From: CALCKU01 sp964654665
Lineage (GTDB): Bacteria > Pseudomonadota > Alphaproteobacteria > Caulobacterales > Maricaulaceae
Direction of reading: 5' to 3'
NCBI GenBank assembly: GCA_964654665.1
Contig: CAZZKV010000027.1
Span: 1 to 38,699 of the forward strand
Length of the DNA: 38,699 nt
Under the pieces are notes generated by a model. It had not been told where the DNA came from, did no database searches, and saw only the letters and a list, made by a program, of their open reading frames with translations. How positions within the stretch are numbered: the first letter of the stretch is position 1; each line of letters opens with the position of its first letter. The position numbers and the translations under genes were made by a program. Shown here in pieces: positions 15,403 through 23,699 of the stretch.

Positions 15403-16341
15403 TTAAAAATTACGCTCAAAGGGAGGGATATCGGCAATGAAATTCGATGCCGATGAATCGATCTTAAACGTTACCAAATCCTGCTTACTCACTTTCGAAT
15501 ATAAACCCGATTTATAAACCGCCTGCCCAAAGATAGATTTAACTTGACGGCTTAATTTCCCATCTTGAGAGAAACCTGAAATATTATTCAGACGGCGACG
15601 TAATATACCATTTGTAATCATGGCCGCATTTTTCATAGCGCTGGTAGGGGTAGAATATTCGGTTGTTACCGAAACACAAAAGGCCGTATTATCAACCCGG
15701 TGCGGAGAGTTCAAAGGCCATGTAATCGCTTGATCTTCTTCAAGGTCAAAAATCTTAGCCTCAGAATCAAATTCACGTCTATAGGGTAAATCATCATCAA
15801 AATCGCTACGCATTGAGGTTTCATAGGCCTGATCAGAAATAAACTTCTGCGTTAACGGATAAACATATACACGCTTTTTGCCCCGCACATGCCATAATAT
15901 GGTTTCCGTTTTATCAAAATGATACGGAACTTTAGCCACAGGTGATGAAATTAAAATACCGCCATTAGCATTAAAGGGTCTATTCCCTGTTTGCTCGGCA
16001 ATCGCACCATACATTTCATCAAGCACAGCTTTATATTCTGGGTGAATATTCATGCTACGGCGCAAATTTATCCAAACGCATCCCGCTTTTGCGGCATCCA
16101 GCAAATCTTGACTGCTCGCCGATCTGAAATCCCCCGTCCGAAATCTATTCGGATATAAAGGGTTATCGGTATCGCTCATTGTGCATACATCAAGCATATT
16201 ATGCGGATGATTATCCAGAAGAGACAATAAAGCCTCGTCCGTGAACAGCCCCGTCGCGTTCAAATTATGCTTAAACGTCATAATTTCTTTTTGAAACGCC
16301 GCGGTTTCTACGTCAGTCCATGACTGTAGAATATTCATCAT
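15403..16341 (-). CDS. JmjC/cupin-like Fe(II)-dependent oxygenase family protein
   Basis: Probable 2-oxoglutarate/Fe(II)-type double-stranded beta-helix protein of about 312 residues. The metal facial triad is visible as His141 and Asp143 in VPYHFDKTETILWHV plus a distal His214 in WPLNSPHRVDN. GKKRVYVYPL lies between them, as in cupin_8/JmjC-like hydroxylases. It lacks a signal peptide, so it is cytoplasmic. The substrate is unknown; relatives hydroxylate proteins or small molecules. Two ATGs are adjacent: the second, at 16338, is better spaced (6 nt) from the AGGAG ribosome-binding site. Confidence is good for the fold and low for the activity. Confidence 0.72.
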   Translation of the reverse strand: MMNILQSWTDVETAAFQKEIMTFKHNLNATGLFTDEALLSLLDNHPHNMLDVCTMSDTDNPLYPNRFRTGDFRSASSQDLLDAAKAGCVWINLRRSMNIHPEYKAVLDEMYGAIAEQTGNRPFNANGGILISSPVAKVPYHFDKTETILWHVRGKKRVYVYPLTQKFISDQAYETSMRSDFDDDLPYRREFDSEAKIFDLEEDQAITWPLNSPHRVDNTAFCVSVTTEYSTPTSAMKNAAMITNGILRRRLNNISGFSQDGKLSRQVKSIFGQAVYKSGLYSKVSKQDLVTFKIDSSASNFIADIPPFERNF

Positions 16342-16414
16342 GTGCTCCTATTGTCTGCATTTTCGCAGTAATAGATAAGACTTATAAGACCTAAACCTTG
16401 CGAAATTCTTGCTT

Positions 16415-17815
16415 TTAGTTTTTTCTCAATAAATTTCTCAGAAAATAATAAAAAGCCCCCAAAACAACCATTAACCCCACAAGCCCGCCAATCATCACCG
16501 TGACAGGCCCATATTCACCTAAAATAAGCTCTGAACCGCGCAAGTTAATGGCAATAACAATACCGATAATGGCCATGCCAGTTACCATCATAAAAGCATA
16601 TAAACCAATTGAACGGGGCGGATTGGGCATCGGTTCGGGATACGGATCATATGCGATAAATTTAGATGCACTATCATCTTGATCAAGGCTATCGCGCCCG
16701 CGTCGTACTGCATCGTCTGCATCGATATTATCAATCACATCGGTTTCAGTATCCACCTCATCTAAATCTTCTGTTTCGCGGGCCTTAAACTCAAGAATAT
16801 CAGCCCCTGTGGACGTCTCTGCGGCAGTCTCACTATTACCTTTGTCATTTGAATCCGATGGCAATATCAATTCTGGGATTGCTGGCGTAATCAAGCTTTC
16901 GGGCCAATCATCCTGATTATTGCTGTCTTTGCCGACTGTAGCAATCAGGGCATCAAGACGATCACTGACTTCTGCTGCCGCCTCTGCTATGGGAGATGGA
17001 CCGGCCAAAAGCTCTTCATCACTTAACAGTAAATCATCGTCAACAACCGTGAAGGGTGGATTAAAGGGTACAAGCTGACTATCACCATCCTCTGTCGTAT
17101 TAGCGTCTGGGGTAACGACATCTGAGGTTTCGGCCTCTGTGGTATCAGTTTCCATATCAATTTCGCTCAACGCGAATGTACCGATATTATCCCCATCCCG
17201 GCGACCATATGGAGCTGGAGCGCTATCGTAAGGGGCTTCCGCTACAATAGTATCCGCCTCGGCTGCGGTGAATACAGGCAAGCCATCATTTGTATCCAAA
17301 CCCTGTAATTGACTATCAACAATAGGTGGCAAAGCAACACGCGAAGCCTGAAGAGTATGATTTTCGGGACGTAGAAATAATGCTTTTTCGGCTGTACGGC
17401 GGCGGACCAAAGCATCAACGACAAACACTTTTCCGTCAATTTCACTTTTACGCCAGATATCAAATCCATGAGCTGCATCCAGCGGACGACCATTATTAAG
17501 CGCGCGCAAAGTGTCAGACGATAAAAAGGCTTTAGGGCCAATATTAAATGCAAGTGAACACAGCGCATCAAATTGGCTTTGCGTTAACGGGGCGTGGACA
17601 TTGTCATTCACCATATCTTCAAAAGGTGCGAGGTCTTCGCGCAGCAAGGCTCCCGCTTCGTCTTTTGTCAAACTCGCGGCACGGTCATCAGATAACCGAT
17701 GCCCATAACCGACAACCCGCTGTCCAGAGACTAAAACCCGGTCAACCGGGCGATAACCCTCATAGGCTTTAATCAACTTTAGCCCCATATCTGAGACGGT
17801 GAATTGTTGTCCCAT
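16415..17815 (-). CDS. GH24-type lysozyme with C-terminal membrane anchor
   Basis: Peptidoglycan-hydrolase-like protein of 466 residues. Residues 1-150 match the phage T4-type lysozyme fold: LKLIKAYEGYRP with the catalytic Glu, then RVVGYGH, LTQSQFDALCSLAFNIGPKAFLSS and VDALVRRRTAEKALFL. The usual Thr of the TIGYGH motif is Val here. A long acidic, Asp/Glu/Thr-rich region at about 190-385 is probably disordered. Two transmembrane helices close the protein, around FMMVTGMAIIGIVIAI and VMIGGLVGLMVVLGAFYYF. There is no N-terminal signal peptide, so topology is a puzzle: with a two-helix hairpin the lysozyme domain would remain cytoplasmic unless exported otherwise. No holin or phage genes surround it, which points to a cellular rather than prophage role. 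Confidence 0.88.
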   Translation of the reverse strand: MGQQFTVSDMGLKLIKAYEGYRPVDRVLVSGQRVVGYGHRLSDDRAASLTKDEAGALLREDLAPFEDMVNDNVHAPLTQSQFDALCSLAFNIGPKAFLSSDTLRALNNGRPLDAAHGFDIWRKSEIDGKVFVVDALVRRRTAEKALFLRPENHTLQASRVALPPIVDSQLQGLDTNDGLPVFTAAEADTIVAEAPYDSAPAPYGRRDGDNIGTFALSEIDMETDTTEAETSDVVTPDANTTEDGDSQLVPFNPPFTVVDDDLLLSDEELLAGPSPIAEAAAEVSDRLDALIATVGKDSNNQDDWPESLITPAIPELILPSDSNDKGNSETAAETSTGADILEFKARETEDLDEVDTETDVIDNIDADDAVRRGRDSLDQDDSASKFIAYDPYPEPMPNPPRSIGLYAFMMVTGMAIIGIVIAINLRGSELILGEYGPVTVMIGGLVGLMVVLGAFYYFLRNLLRKN

Positions 17816-17929
17816 AGCGTTTCACTTCCGTAACTCTATTCTGTGTCGCGGGTCACGGTGCAAATTTCGCGCCTATTTCAGGGCGGGAGGGGAAATTTTA
17901 CGCATTTTAACGCTTTTTGGGCGAATGGG

Positions 17930-19306
17930 TTAGAAAAGCAGATAGGCCGCGAGCCCTAAAAAGGCAAAGAAACCAATGACATCCGTAACGGTTGTCACGA
18001 AAACCGATGATGACACCGCAGGGTCTGCCCCCACATGTCTTAAGGTTAAAGGAATGATGATTCCTGCGAGGCCAGCGCAAATATGGTTCGCAATCATGGC
18101 TAAAAATACAACAAAGGCTAAATGCTGATCCCCAAACCAGATAAAGGTAATTCCGGCTAAAACCACAGCAAAAATCAAGCCTATTACAATCGCGGCCAGA
18201 CCTTCGCGCCGAATAGCCCGCCATGCCGATTGTGATGTTAAATCCCGTTCCGCTAGTCCTCGCACAGCCACAGCCAAAGCTTGTGTACCCGCATTACCGC
18301 CCATCGAGGCGACAATCGGCATTAAAATCGCTAAGGCGATATATTGGCTAATCACAGTTTCAAACTGCGCAATGACAAGTGATGCCAAAACAGCCGTAAT
18401 CAAATTAACAAAAAGCCACGGCACCCGCGCCCGCACCGTCGAGAGCGGCGTATCGGTTAATCCTGCATCAGAAACCCCCGCCATTGCCAACATATCTTCT
18501 TTATTTTCATTTTGGATAATCTCGATAATATCATCAACAGTCATCATGCCGACAAGACGCTCTGCGTCATCCACCACGGGAGCGGAGATAAGATTATATT
18601 TTTCAAAAATATGGGCAATATCTTCCTGATCCATATCCTGTGGAACCGAAACCAGATCCGACGTCATTATCACTCCCAATGTATCAGAGCGCGGATGGCG
18701 CATTAGATGCGAAACAGGCACATAGCCAATCGGTTTAAAGCTGGCATCGACAATATAAATATTGAAAAATAAATCAGGGAGGTTTTCACCTGTCCCGCGC
18801 ATATGATCGATTGTATTTCCGACGGTCCAAAATTCGGGGGCCGCCACAAATTCGCGTTGCATCAACCGGCCTGCCGTCTCATCACCAAACCGAAGGCCGG
18901 CCTCAACGGCTGCGCGCGGCGTGGGGTTAAGCGCGTCTAATACCTCTTGGCGCTGACCGGCCTCCATTTCTTCAACAATCTGGATAGCGTCATCATTATC
19001 AATTTCGGAAATTGCGGCGGCAATGTGTACCGCGGGTAATTTTGGCAGGATATTTTCGACAACTTCATCTTCCATTTCGGCCAAAATTTCGCCTGAAATA
19101 AGATCGCCCGCCTGCTGTATAACCTGCTGGCGTTGGTCGGGCGTTAATTGTTCGAATTGATCAGAACAATCAGCCGGGTGTTGATCCGTAAGCAAAAGAC
19201 GCAGGGCCGCCCTATCGTCGCCCAACAACGCATCGCGAATGAAATTGTGTCCGTCTTTTTCAAAAGCAGGATCAAAAGAGGTCGATGATAGGGGTATCTC
19301 ACTCAT
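17930..19306 (-). CDS. mgtE: Magnesium transporter MgtE
   Basis: Dimeric Mg2+-selective channel of the inner membrane, gated by cytoplasmic magnesium. The N-terminal superhelical domain covers about residues 30-150. A CBS pair spans about 155-275, including MTSDLVSVPQDMDQEDIAHIF and LVGMMTVDDIIEII. Five transmembrane helices follow, with the conserved pore segment ILMPIVASMGGNAGTQALAVAVRGLA and, later, DPAVSSSVFVTTVTDVIGFF. Length of 458 residues is typical. A GGAGG ribosome-binding site lies about 8 nt before the ATG. Divergent from lepA across 144 bases, a gap too small for a classical Mg2+ riboswitch, and none was recognised. Confidence 0.96.
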   Translation of the reverse strand: MSEIPLSSTSFDPAFEKDGHNFIRDALLGDDRAALRLLLTDQHPADCSDQFEQLTPDQRQQVIQQAGDLISGEILAEMEDEVVENILPKLPAVHIAAAISEIDNDDAIQIVEEMEAGQRQEVLDALNPTPRAAVEAGLRFGDETAGRLMQREFVAAPEFWTVGNTIDHMRGTGENLPDLFFNIYIVDASFKPIGYVPVSHLMRHPRSDTLGVIMTSDLVSVPQDMDQEDIAHIFEKYNLISAPVVDDAERLVGMMTVDDIIEIIQNENKEDMLAMAGVSDAGLTDTPLSTVRARVPWLFVNLITAVLASLVIAQFETVISQYIALAILMPIVASMGGNAGTQALAVAVRGLAERDLTSQSAWRAIRREGLAAIVIGLIFAVVLAGITFIWFGDQHLAFVVFLAMIANHICAGLAGIIIPLTLRHVGADPAVSSSVFVTTVTDVIGFFAFLGLAAYLLF

Positions 19307-19486
19307 AACACGCGCCTCCAGTTGTCAATTTATCATGCTGATAATCACAGCACCATAAAATTGAAAGGCGTTTTCCCCTGTTTATGGGTTTAACTCCAAT
19401 CGCTAGCATTTAAATTTCGCAGCTATGATCAAAATTCACCCATCAAAACCTTGCATTCATCCGTATCTCTTATAGAGAAGCCAGTT

Positions 19487-21307
19487 ATGAGTAACCCCGT
19501 GAATATGAAACAAGATAATATCCGCAATTTTTCCATTGTCGCCCATATTGACCATGGGAAATCGACACTGGCCGACCGGTTAATATCACATTGCGGCGGA
19601 TTATCGGACCGCGAGATGAGCGAGCAAGTGCTCGATAATATGGATATTGAAAAAGAACGCGGCATTACTATCAAAGCGCAAACGGTACGCCTCGAATATC
19701 CAGCAAAAAACGGCGAGACCTATATCTTAAATTTAATGGACACACCGGGTCATGTTGATTTTGCCTATGAGGTGTCGCGCAGCCTGTCAGCCTGCGAAGG
19801 CTCTATTCTAGTAGTGGATGCCTCCCAAGGGGTTGAGGCGCAAACTCTGGCTAATGTCTACCAAGCCATTGACCATGATCATGATATCATTCCGGTCCTC
19901 AATAAAATTGACCTGCCTGCGGCAGAACCGGACCGTGTACGCCAACAGATCGAAGAGGTTATTGGTATTGATGCATCTGGCGCGATTGAATGTTCGGCCA
20001 AATCCGGCATTGGTATTGAAGCGGTTTTAGAGGCAATCTGCGAGCAACTCCCACCGCCGCCGCCATGCGACCCTAATGCCCCTCTCAAAGCCATGCTCGT
20101 TGATGCTTGGTATGACACCTATATGGGCGTTGTTGTTCTATTTCGCGTTATTGAAGGCACAGTAAAAAAAGGAATGCGTATTCGCACAATGAATACAGGG
20201 GCAAGCTACACCGTTGATAAAGTCGGCCATTTCCTGCCTAAACCAACGGATTGCGCCAGTATCGGTCCAGGTGAAGTCGGTTTTCTGACAGCGAGTATTA
20301 AAGAGGTCGCCGATGCCGCCGTCGGCGATACAATTACCGAAGATAAGCGCCCAACAGAAACACCCCTCGCAGGGTTTAAACCGGCCCAACCCGTTGTATT
20401 TTGCGGAATTTTCCCAGTTGATGCTGCTGATTTTGAAGATCTACGCGCCGCCATGGGACGCCTGCGGCTTAATGATGCCAGTTTTAGTTATGAAATGGAA
20501 ACCAGCGCCGCTCTCGGTTTTGGGTTTCGCTGTGGGTTTTTAGGCTTGCTGCATCTGGAAATCATTCAAGAACGACTGGAACGTGAATTTGATCTGGACC
20601 TTATCACGACAGCTCCTTCTGTTGTTTACACCCTCAATATGCGCGATGAAACGACACTACAATTGCATAATCCGGCTGATATGCCCGATGTCATGCAAAT
20701 TCTCCATATTGAGGAACCGTGGATTAAAGCCACTATAATGACGCCGGATGATTATCTGGGCGGCATATTAAAACTGTGCCAAGATCGCCGCGGTATTCAA
20801 ACCGGCCTGTCCTATGTCGGATCACGCGCTATGGTCGAATATGAATTACCGCTTAATGAAGTTGTCTTTGATTTCTATGACCGCCTGAAATCCGTTTCCA
20901 AAGGCTATGCCAGTTTTGACTATCAATCGATTGGCCTTAAAGAGGGCGATCTGGTGAAAATGAGTATTCTTGTTAACGGAGACCCTGTGGATGCACTCTC
21001 TATGTTGGTTCACCGTAATAATGCGGAATCGCGCGGGCGGCAAATGTGTGAACGTCTTAAAGACCTCATCCCGCGCCATCTCTTTAAAATTCCGGTTCAA
21101 GCAGCGATCGGCGGGCGTATCATCGCGCGCGAAACCATCGCCGCTATGCGCAAGGATGTGACGGCCAAATGTTACGGCGGCGATGCCAGCCGAAAACGCA
21201 AGCTGTTGGATAAGCAGAAAAAGGGTAAAAAACGTATGCGCCAATTTGGCAAAGTCGAAATCCCGCAAGAAGCGTTTATTGCCGCCCTTAAAATGGATGA
21301 TAGTTGA
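19487..21307 (+). CDS. lepA: Elongation factor 4 (LepA)
   Basis: Ribosome-associated GTPase that acts on stalled or initiating ribosomes. Motifs are IRNFSIVAHIDHGKSTLADRL (G1), the GITIKAQTV switch I, LMDTPGHVDF (G3), NKIDLP (G4) and CSAKSGIG (G5). The EF-G-like domains and the LepA-specific C-terminal segment KRKLLDKQKKGKKRMRQFG are also present. The frame is open from 19451, but I chose the ATG at 19487 (MSNPVNMKQD), preceded by AGAGAAG, giving 606 residues. A third possibility at 19505 would give 600 residues. The usual downstream partner lepB is not here; instead ctrA converges on it. Confidence 0.97.
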   Translation: MSNPVNMKQDNIRNFSIVAHIDHGKSTLADRLISHCGGLSDREMSEQVLDNMDIEKERGITIKAQTVRLEYPAKNGETYILNLMDTPGHVDFAYEVSRSLSACEGSILVVDASQGVEAQTLANVYQAIDHDHDIIPVLNKIDLPAAEPDRVRQQIEEVIGIDASGAIECSAKSGIGIEAVLEAICEQLPPPPPCDPNAPLKAMLVDAWYDTYMGVVVLFRVIEGTVKKGMRIRTMNTGASYTVDKVGHFLPKPTDCASIGPGEVGFLTASIKEVADAAVGDTITEDKRPTETPLAGFKPAQPVVFCGIFPVDAADFEDLRAAMGRLRLNDASFSYEMETSAALGFGFRCGFLGLLHLEIIQERLEREFDLDLITTAPSVVYTLNMRDETTLQLHNPADMPDVMQILHIEEPWIKATIMTPDDYLGGILKLCQDRRGIQTGLSYVGSRAMVEYELPLNEVVFDFYDRLKSVSKGYASFDYQSIGLKEGDLVKMSILVNGDPVDALSMLVHRNNAESRGRQMCERLKDLIPRHLFKIPVQAAIGGRIIARETIAAMRKDVTAKCYGGDASRKRKLLDKQKKGKKRMRQFGKVEIPQEAFIAALKMDDS

Positions 21308-21342
21308 TTACAGCAACCGGGCCTAACGCGCCGCCTATCCAT

Positions 21343-21368
21343 AAAAAAACCCTGCCAAACAGCAGGGT
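21343..21368 (-). terminator. Rho-independent terminator of ctrA
   Basis: On the minus strand ACCCTGC pairs with GCAGGGT across a TGTTTG loop and is followed by a run of seven T. It lies 30 bases beyond the ctrA stop. The same stem may also slow transcripts from convergent lepA. Confidence 0.88.
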
Positions 21369-21397
21369 CATTGTCATTTTTTAAAATGCGTGCGGGC

Positions 21398-22093
21398 TTA
21401 GGCACTCAATCGGTCTTTAGCCGGGTCGCGCAATACATATCCGCGCCCCCAAACCGTTTCAATATAATGATCACCGCCTGTGGCCGATGCGAGCTTTTTA
21501 CGTAATTTACAAATAAAGACGTCAATAATTTTAAGCTCGGGCTCATCCATACCGCCATAAAGGTGGTTCAGGAACATCTCTTTCGTTAATGTTGTACCCT
21601 TGCGCAAACTCAACAGCTCCAGCATTTGATATTCTTTACCGGTCAAATGAACACGATGTTCAGCCACTTCAACCGTTTTAGCGTCCAGATTAACAGCAAT
21701 ATCGCCCGTCGTGATAATTGACTGGCTGTGCCCTTTCGAACGGCGCACAACGGCGTGAATGCGGGCGACTAATTCGTCCTTATGGAAGGGTTTGGTCATG
21801 AAATCATCAGCCCCTGTACCCAGACCGCGTACTTTTGAATCAATGTCAGAGGTTCCTGACAGGATAAAGATCGGTGTATTGACTTTCGCCATCCGTAAAG
21901 TCTTAAGAACATCAAAGCCCGGCATATCCGGTAAGTTCAAATCCAGAAGGATGATATCATAATCATAAAGTTTACCTAGATCGACCCCTTCTTCCCCGAG
22001 ATCGGTTGTGTAAACATTAAAGCCTTCCGACTTGAGCATCAACTCGATGCCTTGCGCTGTCGCGCTATCGTCTTCGATTAAAAGAACACGCAT
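21398..22093 (-). CDS. ctrA: Cell cycle response regulator CtrA
   Basis: Master transcription factor of the alphaproteobacterial cell cycle, an OmpR/PhoB-type response regulator phosphorylated through CckA-ChpT. The receiver domain shows IEDDSATAQGIELML, phospho-acceptor Asp51 in ILLDLNLPDMPG, and TKPFHKDEL. The winged-helix output domain has LTGKEYQMLELLSLRKGTTLTKEMFLNHLYGG and IDVFICKLRKKL, almost invariant CtrA sequence. Length of 231 residues is normal. The C-terminus reads DRLSA, a short hydrophobic tail comparable with the Ala-Ala ClpXP tag of Caulobacter CtrA. A GGGAGG ribosome-binding site precedes the ATG. The upstream region contains GANTC and TTAA-N7 motifs and is shared with a divergent FliJ-like gene. 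Confidence 0.97.
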   Translation of the reverse strand: MRVLLIEDDSATAQGIELMLKSEGFNVYTTDLGEEGVDLGKLYDYDIILLDLNLPDMPGFDVLKTLRMAKVNTPIFILSGTSDIDSKVRGLGTGADDFMTKPFHKDELVARIHAVVRRSKGHSQSIITTGDIAVNLDAKTVEVAEHRVHLTGKEYQMLELLSLRKGTTLTKEMFLNHLYGGMDEPELKIIDVFICKLRKKLASATGGDHYIETVWGRGYVLRDPAKDRLSA

Positions 22094-22111
22094 TATAGTT
22101 CCCTCCCAGGC

Positions 22112-22188
22112 GAATCACTATCCCGAAGCCCACGGGATATGGTTAACGTATGATTTGAGTTACGTGAATCCCGTAAATCAAATGTTAA
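22112..22188 (-). promoter_or_regulatory. ctrA upstream control region: GANTC sites and CtrA-box-like pair
   Basis: Two GAATC (GANTC, CcrM methylation) sites lie at 22112-22116 and 22166-22170. The second is flanked by two inverted CtrA-box-like sequences. TTAA-CGTATGA-TTTG at 22143-22157 reads on the plus strand, and TTAA-CATTTGA-TTTAC at 22173-22188 reads on the minus strand and differs from consensus by one base. In Caulobacter, ctrA is controlled by CcrM methylation with GcrA and by CtrA feedback. The layout here suggests the same logic, but no transcription start is known. Confidence 0.6.
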
Positions 22189-22364
22189 CGCCGGAGGTTA
22201 TTTTTTCAGAGTTTCCCATAACGGATCCGAAATGATTAATAAAAAAAATGTTTCAATCTTTACCAGACTGTAATCATAAGGCGCTATGAAGTCTGTAATA
22301 AGGCGAAAAATCGTCAAAAAATAACTAGTTTTAGGTAAATAGAGTTTGGGTTTAGGTGAATATA

Positions 22365-22739
22365 ATGAATAGTTCTATGGAAAAAAGCGTACGTCAAACA
22401 CGTTTCGCTATTGAAGACCTTCAAAAGCGCATTGCTGTTTTAGAAGCTACGCGGGCGGATTTGGAACGTCAGATTAGAAAATTAACAGATAGTGTCCCCG
22501 AAGAGGAAATAGAGCCCAATGCCCGTAAAGACGGCTATGTCTCATATGGTTCTTATGCGCAATCTGTTATTGACCGTCGCAATAATATCCGCATGTCCCT
22601 TGAAGATGTGAACACACAAACCTCATCATTGGCGGCCGATCTTCGCATCGCGCTGGATGCTTTGGATAGTTTTGAACGCGTTCGAGCTCGCCAAATGGCC
22701 GCAAAAGCGGAAAAATCGCTTAAGCGGCAAACGGGCTAA
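22365..22739 (+). CDS. FliJ-like coiled-coil protein
   Basis: A 124-residue, highly charged helical protein with heptad-like segments: RFAIEDLQKRIAVLEATRADLERQIRKL at about 11-40 and DVNTQTSSLAADLRIALDALDSFERVRARQM near the end. A conserved-looking GYVSYGSYAQSVIDRRNNI lies between them. Size, two-helix coiled coil and location divergent from ctrA resemble FliJ-type flagellar export chaperones of alphaproteobacteria, but FliJ family members are so degenerate that this is a tentative call. The frame opens with GTG at 22356. I chose ATG 22365 because AGGTGA is well spaced before it. It shares the ctrA upstream region, so co-regulation by CtrA is plausible. Confidence 0.65.
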   Translation: MNSSMEKSVRQTRFAIEDLQKRIAVLEATRADLERQIRKLTDSVPEEEIEPNARKDGYVSYGSYAQSVIDRRNNIRMSLEDVNTQTSSLAADLRIALDALDSFERVRARQMAAKAEKSLKRQTG

Positions 22740-22769
22740 ACTCCCCTTACACGCTAAACAGAGACAGGC

Positions 22770-22789
22770 CGGGCTATCGTTATAGCCCG
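22770..22789. terminator. Hairpin between convergent FliJ-like and membrane-protein genes
   Basis: CGGGCTAT (22770-22777) pairs perfectly with ATAGCCCG (22782-22789) around a four-base loop that contains part of the stop codon of the minus-strand gene. No real U-tract is present on either side, so its role as a terminator is uncertain. Confidence 0.42.
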
Positions 22790-23100
22790 TTGCTATCGCG
22801 CGGGTCTTCGACCCAGAGGTAAATATCCTCAACGCCTAACCCGTTCGCTGCCTCCTGCCAGGCGGTATCCTCCATCCGGTTGGGCATCAATGCCATAATC
22901 GACAGCACTATAGCCACCATAGCCGCCAGCGCGCCTATACGGCGCCGGATAGATACAGCATTATCATTAGCGGGGCCCATAAACGCCGTACCTGCCGTTA
23001 TCGCCTCGCGCAAAGCCGGAGACGGATCAGGCGCTTGAACACAGACAAGCGCCGCTTTTAACGCGTCATCATCATCAATATTATCAATATCATCAATCAT
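22780..23100 (-). CDS. Small single-span membrane protein, putative anti-sigma factor
   Basis: A 106-residue protein with an acidic N-terminus (IDDIDNIDDDDALKAAL), one transmembrane helix at about 55-71 (IGALAAMVAIVLSIMALM) and a 35-residue tail with LGVEDIYLWVED. Its ATG overlaps the stop of the ECF sigma gene as ATGA, the usual arrangement for a co-translated cognate anti-sigma factor. A conserved zinc-binding HxxxCxxC (ZAS) motif is absent, so it would be a non-zinc anti-sigma if the call is right. The short cytoplasmic part of about 50 residues would have to bind the sigma factor. I do not recognise the family. Confidence 0.65.
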   Translation of the reverse strand: MIDDIDNIDDDDALKAALVCVQAPDPSPALREAITAGTAFMGPANDNAVSIRRRIGALAAMVAIVLSIMALMPNRMEDTAWQEAANGLGVEDIYLWVEDPRDSNGL

Positions 23101-23699
23101 TGGCCTGCCCTTTCTGTTTTCAATCTGGGATCAGTCTTTAATATGTGTGACTTTAAAGTCGCCCGCCCGCGCGAGAGTAAAGACTCATAGGCTTTTTCCC
23201 CAATGCCTAATATCTGCGCGCCTTCTTTTTGCGAAACGCCTTGATAATAACATAGCGTAATCGCTGCGCGTTGTTGATCTGGCAAGCCCATAAGCGCAGC
23301 TTTAACCCGCCTTTGTTGTTGTTGGCGGGCCAGTACATCAAAAGGGGATGCCGCCGTTGTTGCCATCTCGGGAACGTCGTCCATATAAACCGGCTTTTTC
23401 TTACGCAATATATCCAGACAGGCATTGGTTGCCGTTCGCCGCATCCACGTCAGCAAGCGCGCTGACCCGACCTTCCATGACGGTATCATCTGCACGGTTT
23501 TGAAAAAGACCGATTGCGTCACATCCTCGGCCAAATGCGTATCGCCTAACATATAATAACATAGCGCATGTACCGTTTTAAGGTGTCGGTCCATTAAGGC
23601 CGACACCGCCGTGGTTTCGCCGCGCGCCAGACCCGGTAATAAATCTGCATCCGGATCAGAGACAGGTCGGAGTTTTTCTATGCCGGATTGCCCTGACAC
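23097..23699 (-). CDS. ECF-subfamily RNA polymerase sigma factor
   Basis: Two-domain sigma-70 factor of 200 residues. Region 2 is seen as LMDRHLKTVHALCYYMLGDTHLAEDVTQSVFFKTVQMIPSWKVG, followed by RLLTWMRRTATNACLDILRKKKP, at about 36-100. Region 4 follows at about 135-190, with ALMGLPDQQRAAITLCYYQGVSQKEGAQILGIGEKAYESLLSRGRATLK. The start is GTG, placed directly after the TAG of the EF-hand gene. The downstream overlap is with the membrane protein. The order EF-hand protein, sigma factor, membrane protein implies one transcript and perhaps one signalling unit. Which ECF group it belongs to cannot be told by eye. Confidence 0.93.
   Translation of the reverse strand: MSGQSGIEKLRPVSDPDADLLPGLARGETTAVSALMDRHLKTVHALCYYMLGDTHLAEDVTQSVFFKTVQMIPSWKVGSARLLTWMRRTATNACLDILRKKKPVYMDDVPEMATTAASPFDVLARQQQQRRVKAALMGLPDQQRAAITLCYYQGVSQKEGAQILGIGEKAYESLLSRGRATLKSHILKTDPRLKTERAGQ

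Noticed and set aside
16415..17815. Prophage lysis gene
   Set aside because: No holin, spanin, structural or integrase genes nearby, and the long linker and C-terminal anchor are unlike phage endolysins.
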